Positions 60,166 to 64,000 of a stretch of DNA of 64,000 nt are shown here, piece by piece; position 1 is the stretch's first letter; the number at the start of each line of letters is the position of its first letter. The DNA is from Venturia oleaginea (Eukaryota > Ascomycota > Dothideomycetes > Venturiales > Venturiaceae). The DNA lies in assembly GCA_013176395.1 (NCBI GenBank), contig JABMLP010000009.1, positions 620,001 through 684,000 on the forward strand, given 5' to 3'. A program made the position numbers and the translations under genes. The notes beneath the pieces were generated by a model. It saw only the letters and a program-made list of their open reading frames with translations. It did no database searches and was not told the DNA's origin.

Positions 60166-62565
60166 TTTGAATTGAGACGTATAACGTAAGCTGAGTGATG
60201 ATGTGCAACAAAGTAAGCAAGAGTTCTGAAGAAGAGGAAGAAGGAGAGATGGAGCGGCGAGCAAGTATATCCAGGCTGTCTGATCTGAGCTTCTCACGGC
60301 TTCTGATAGGTCAATTGATGAAGCTTGACCACCTTGGGGATGGTGAATTAGATTTCGAACGCCAGGCTAAGCTGTATTGGGTCGAGAGGTTTGTTAGGAG
60401 ATACTGTCAAGTGCTATATTACATGCCAGCAACGTCTGGAGGCTGTTCAATTGATCCAAAATGATAGTATTGATCCCAAGCTTCAACCTGATACAGATAT
60501 GTACCTATAATTGTAGTGAACAGTAACACAGTGATGCAGAGGGTCGAAGATCTATGACCTAGTAGAGTAGAGGTGACAAGTACCTGGAGAGCTTGTCTGT
60601 ACCCGTAGAATGATTCTCCTGTATCACTTGAGGTGTTTTGATGAGTTTGGCGCCTTCCCAGAGCGTGGTTGTAGGTTCTCTGGTCGCACGTGCCTGGGCT
60701 TAAACCAGGACCTTGGAGGATGTGGCCGCGCAACAAGACGTATGTAGGCTAGATGAAGACTTGATACACCTCGAGTCCATCTAGAAAATGAGATTCATCG
60801 CTTTTATTTGTGCTGACAGCACTCTCGTTGAGGCACCAGCGACCACGGAAGGCTACCATAGGGCAGGAGAGAGCTCGCTGGGGAGCCATGCCCGAGAGGA
60901 GGACCAGAGAAAGTCCAAGGACGGACGAATACTTCTATGTCATCGTTCATCCTCTCTGGAACGCGGGGGAGGACTAGTCGTATGTGGCGTGGCCAATTGG
61001 TACGACTGTCAACGTCTCAGAGGCGTTAGACCACTTGGCTAACTGCTGTGATAGAAGAACGAAGGCACCAGATCACAAGAATAACAGACCCAAGACCATT
61101 ATCGACCAATATTCACTACCATACGTCGTAACTACTCGAGTCGGGCGGTATCTGGCGTACGATAGACACATCAGAGGATATGTACAACACGCTGGCACAA
61201 AAATGGAACTTCAGATTCAGGGAGACCAAGAGAAGAAGAAACAAAGACGGATGAAATCGGGGTAGATGTTCAAGGCAGAGGTATACAGCCAGAAGAAAAC
61301 GATCTGGGCAATCCTTCGCAGCCATGCTCTTTATGCCACCAATACAACTTTCTCAGACGTGATACTGAAACAGATTCATCGCTTGTTATGCGAGATCGAT
61401 ATCGTTAAGGCCCCACAGCAGGTACCACACCGTTGACCAACTTATGTTCGACGAGAATCCACTTACCTGCTTCAATACAGCACTCCCAATCTAATATCAG
61501 TATCACTCTTTCGAGTCCGAATACATCAATGGATTTTGCGATGTCGTGATTAGGAAGGTAGCGCGGGCATGATCTGCAAACCCACTGGCTCATCACTCAG
61601 CGCGGGATCCAAAAGGAGGTCAATATGCTAACCTATCAGCAAGAAATATATTGTTCGGTTGGATTTGCACTTACATGGCGAGTAAACTGAGAGCGAGACT
61701 CTGCGACCTCGCGTATATGCGTTTGTGTTACCTATGCACGTGGATAGTCTCCAAGGGAAGACGTACAGGTGGGAGCCCGTCAAGGTATAGTAGGTTATAG
61801 TCTCAGATAATCTTGGGGGCGGTAGTTGACCGGCAAGATCCAAGGTGTTTTTACGCAAAAACTCTCGATTTAGTTTGCCTTGAGGTGACGCGATTCGGTC
61901 GCGGATAGCGAAGGTTCCAAGGAGAATGAAGTGAGATACAGAAGCTCATGTCGCAGTCGAAGGCTCAAGATGGAGAGCGGTGATGATACTGAAGGTTGAG
62001 AGTATGTGGTGCGGTACGTGTTGTTGGAGGACAGAGGACCGAAAGAGGCTGGCGTGCCGAAATTGGCAGCCGATGAACTGAAGTTTCACCCAACGACTCG
62101 AACTCATTTTCTCACAGTCATGCGCGCGCTCTCTCTCCTTCTCTCCCTCTCTTCGACAAAACTTTCAAAGATGCTAAATCTCAATCGAGCTCGCGATCCC
62201 AATACAATGACTCGGCCGCAAATCACGAGCTTTCCAACAAGAGCGGAGCTAGGCTGGACATCTGAGTTGCAGATTGTCTTTGTGGTCAGACATCCAGGAC
62301 ACTATACCAGAGAAGATCTAGATCCACACTCGTTCGCAAAGGTAGAACAAAGAAGTAGCAGGCGATACGACAAATCAAAGAGGACTTGTCCATAACTTTG
62401 CTCCCCCAAAGAAACCAGCTTGACAAATCCATTGATCGACTAAGCAAAGACAAGCAACATATCTACAATCACATTCAACCACAACAACCAGGACCTATAT
62501 ACCCAGGGACAACCCTACTCAAACCCCCTTACTAACAACAAAACCCCACCCAAAATACCCCAAAA
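60166..62565. other. 2.4-kb gene-poor stretch
   Basis: Several 60-130 codon frames occur (for example plus 60195-60464 with EEEEEGEMERR, plus 60984-61265, plus 62006-62395), but none has a recognised domain or clear splice partner. Confidence 0.4.
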
Positions 62566-62910
62566 ATGCCCCCTCCTCCCCCTCCAATCCCAACCTATAC
62601 CACAATCCCCACATCCACAAAAGCAAACATCCTCAAAGCCATCCCTTCCAACACCGAACTCTGCGCCAGAATCATCCTAGATAACTCCGATATCGATCAA
62701 TTCAAGGAACTGACGTATGTCCTGGTGAAATAGTATAAAGCTATCGATGGCGCCTGTAGATTATTAGATATTAGTAAGGATGATATGGAGAGAGAAATGG
62801 GGAAGTAGATTGATGATTCGAGGGAGATAATTGGGGAGAAGGATAGTTATATTGGGGAGTTGAGTCTGAGGATTCGTGTGCTGACTTCGGAGAGGGGATG
62901 TGGGGGATAG
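62566..62910 (+). pseudogene. Short coiled-coil gene disabled by two in-frame TAG codons
   Basis: From ATG 62566 the frame runs 115 codons to TAG 62908-62910, interrupted by TAG at 62731 (codon 56) and 62806 (codon 81). The text is otherwise protein-like: ANILKAIPSNTELCARIILD, YKAIDGACRLLDISKDDMER, then EIIGEKDSYIGELSLRIRVL, suggesting a helical or coiled-coil tail. Both stops are one C-to-T change from CAG glutamine, the CpA-to-TpA change typical of fungal repeat-induced point mutation. No family was recognised. Confidence 0.6.
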
Positions 62911-63709
62911 TATCAATAGCCGTGTTCTATTTGATTTACGTGTTCTTGGGCTGACGGAGGGGTCGGGCAGGTAATACATCTTGGAATATTTGAGTGCACT
63001 CAAAATCTCCCTTCCCTAGAAAATCAGATTGAGTATACCCAAATCTCTCGGTGATTGCGACGGGATAGTATCGGTTATCCTTTTTTCTCCTACCGGTATT
63101 CTATGGTGTACTGTTAATCTATGGTTCTGCTCAAGGCTCGTGAATATGTTTTAAATTGTATAAGATATGTAGATGGTCGGCTACAGCTATCCACACATCA
63201 GGCTAACGACTCCTGAAAGAGAATCATAGGTGATGAACAAATTAGTATAATACTAGCTGCTTTTCGCTATGCACAATCGATTGTTCCGATCAAGCTGGTC
63301 TGTAAGAGACATACCCAACCCTGAATTGATGGTCATCGTGACCGATGGGGACAATTGATTGCATGCGGCGTGGGTGAACTCAATGATTTGGGTGCAAGTA
63401 TCTTAGCATCAACGCGGAAGTACTCCAGGCTCTGATGCACGATGAACGAGCCAAAATACCTATCATCATCAGTCTTCGTGATAGAAAGGTAGACAAAGTG
63501 ATGCTATTTATCACCGAGATTGTACGAAGTAGCACTCAAGTCTCCATCCCGGAGCAGCAAAGTCTGACGAACCGAAATCGTTAAATATATATCGAAGGGG
63601 TATCTGAGCCCAACAGCTCACGTTACCCTTGAGGCATTCATCATCCAAATCTCCAATATGCCCATTAAAAATCGGAGTACCGTCATCGCGAACCGACTAT
63701 CTTCCATGC
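62911..63709. other. Intergenic region
   Basis: No coding signal seen. Confidence 0.45.
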
Positions 63710-64000
63710 TCAAACATGGCCACTCGTTGTACGTAGATCTGATTCCTGGTTCCCATTTTGAGTATATCCAATCCTGGAAGAGGGTCGCTCGTTACACATG
63801 ACCCTGTTCTCTACTTGCTTTGTGACTCCAAGTGAAGCAGAAGGAGAGTCAGTTGATGAGCCTGTGTTTGACAGAGGTTGAGCTGATCGCATGCGATGGT
63901 TGATGATGGCATCTGTTTCGTCGCGCATTTTCCATGCATCGCCATCGTCCCACCGTGGGAGGACGAAGGGAAGGTTGTCGGGAAGCTGATCGGGCCAACA
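63710..64000 (-). CDS. Possible C-terminal end of a gene entering from the right edge
   Basis: The minus strand is open from the window edge to TGA 63712-63710, 96 codons. The upstream part, PDQLPDNLPFVLPRWDDGDA, looks protein-like; the later part is Ser/Asn/Thr-rich (SSTDSPSASLGVTKQ). No domain is recognised, and the true end could lie at an intron before 63710. Confidence 0.35.
   Translation of the reverse strand, partial: CWPDQLPDNLPFVLPRWDDGDAWKMRDETDAIINHRMRSAQPLSNTGSSTDSPSASLGVTKQVENRVMCNERPSSRIGYTQNGNQESDLRTTSGHV

Noticed and set aside
60640..60720. Possible tRNA
   Set aside because: A GGTT...CC stretch is present, but no cloverleaf with a proper anticodon arm and A/B boxes could be drawn.

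Overview
The window is nuclear DNA of a filamentous ascomycete (Pezizomycotina). It carries intron-dense genes with short 46-136 bp GT-AG introns and encodes fungal-type Mn-SOD, Pik1, Sin1/Avo1, Iwr1, OMA1, a CLC channel and a ZIP transporter. It also holds a Tc1/mariner and a pogo/Fot-type DNA transposon. The class (Dothideomycetes, Leotiomycetes or other) cannot be fixed from this sequence alone. No rRNA, tRNA, CRISPR, telomere repeat or recognisable secondary-metabolite cluster was seen. Gene models below were spliced by hand: each junction was checked for GT/AG and for a total length divisible by three.

Left part (1-12 kb): the 5' end of an EsdC-like gene on the minus strand, mitochondrial Mn-SOD, a secreted glycerophosphodiester phosphodiesterase, phosphatidylinositol 4-kinase Pik1 and an intracellular GH13 alpha-amylase-like enzyme. 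From 13.0 to 14.5 kb lies a decayed Tc1/mariner element with 51-bp terminal inverted repeats.

Middle (15-38 kb): a mitochondrial MetX/Cys2-type serine/homoserine O-acetyltransferase, a small gene relic, a His-rich ZIP zinc transporter, a nucleoside 2-deoxyribosyltransferase-like protein and a long coiled-coil/RRM-like protein with a large microsatellite in intron 1. A 3.2-kb gene-free stretch with a nested tandem repeat and a near-palindrome follows, then OMA1, a possible HTH regulator and Iwr1.

Right-centre (37-56 kb): an APC amino-acid permease, a decayed pogo element, a small secreted Cys-containing protein, a Gef1-like CLC channel, TORC2 subunit Sin1/Avo1 divergent from a PRCC-family gene, a proline-rich secreted protein and Tcd1-type tRNA t6A dehydratase.

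Right end (56-64 kb): gene-poor, low-complexity and duplicated sequence. It holds one uncertain lineage-specific gene (59.0-60.2 kb), a pseudogene disabled by two TAG codons of the kind RIP produces, and a reading frame running off the edge. The genes are mostly unrelated housekeeping functions and do not form an operon-like unit. The most unusual material lies in the accessory gaps: the uncertain 59-60 kb gene, the 353-bp nested repeat, the transposons and the small secreted proteins.
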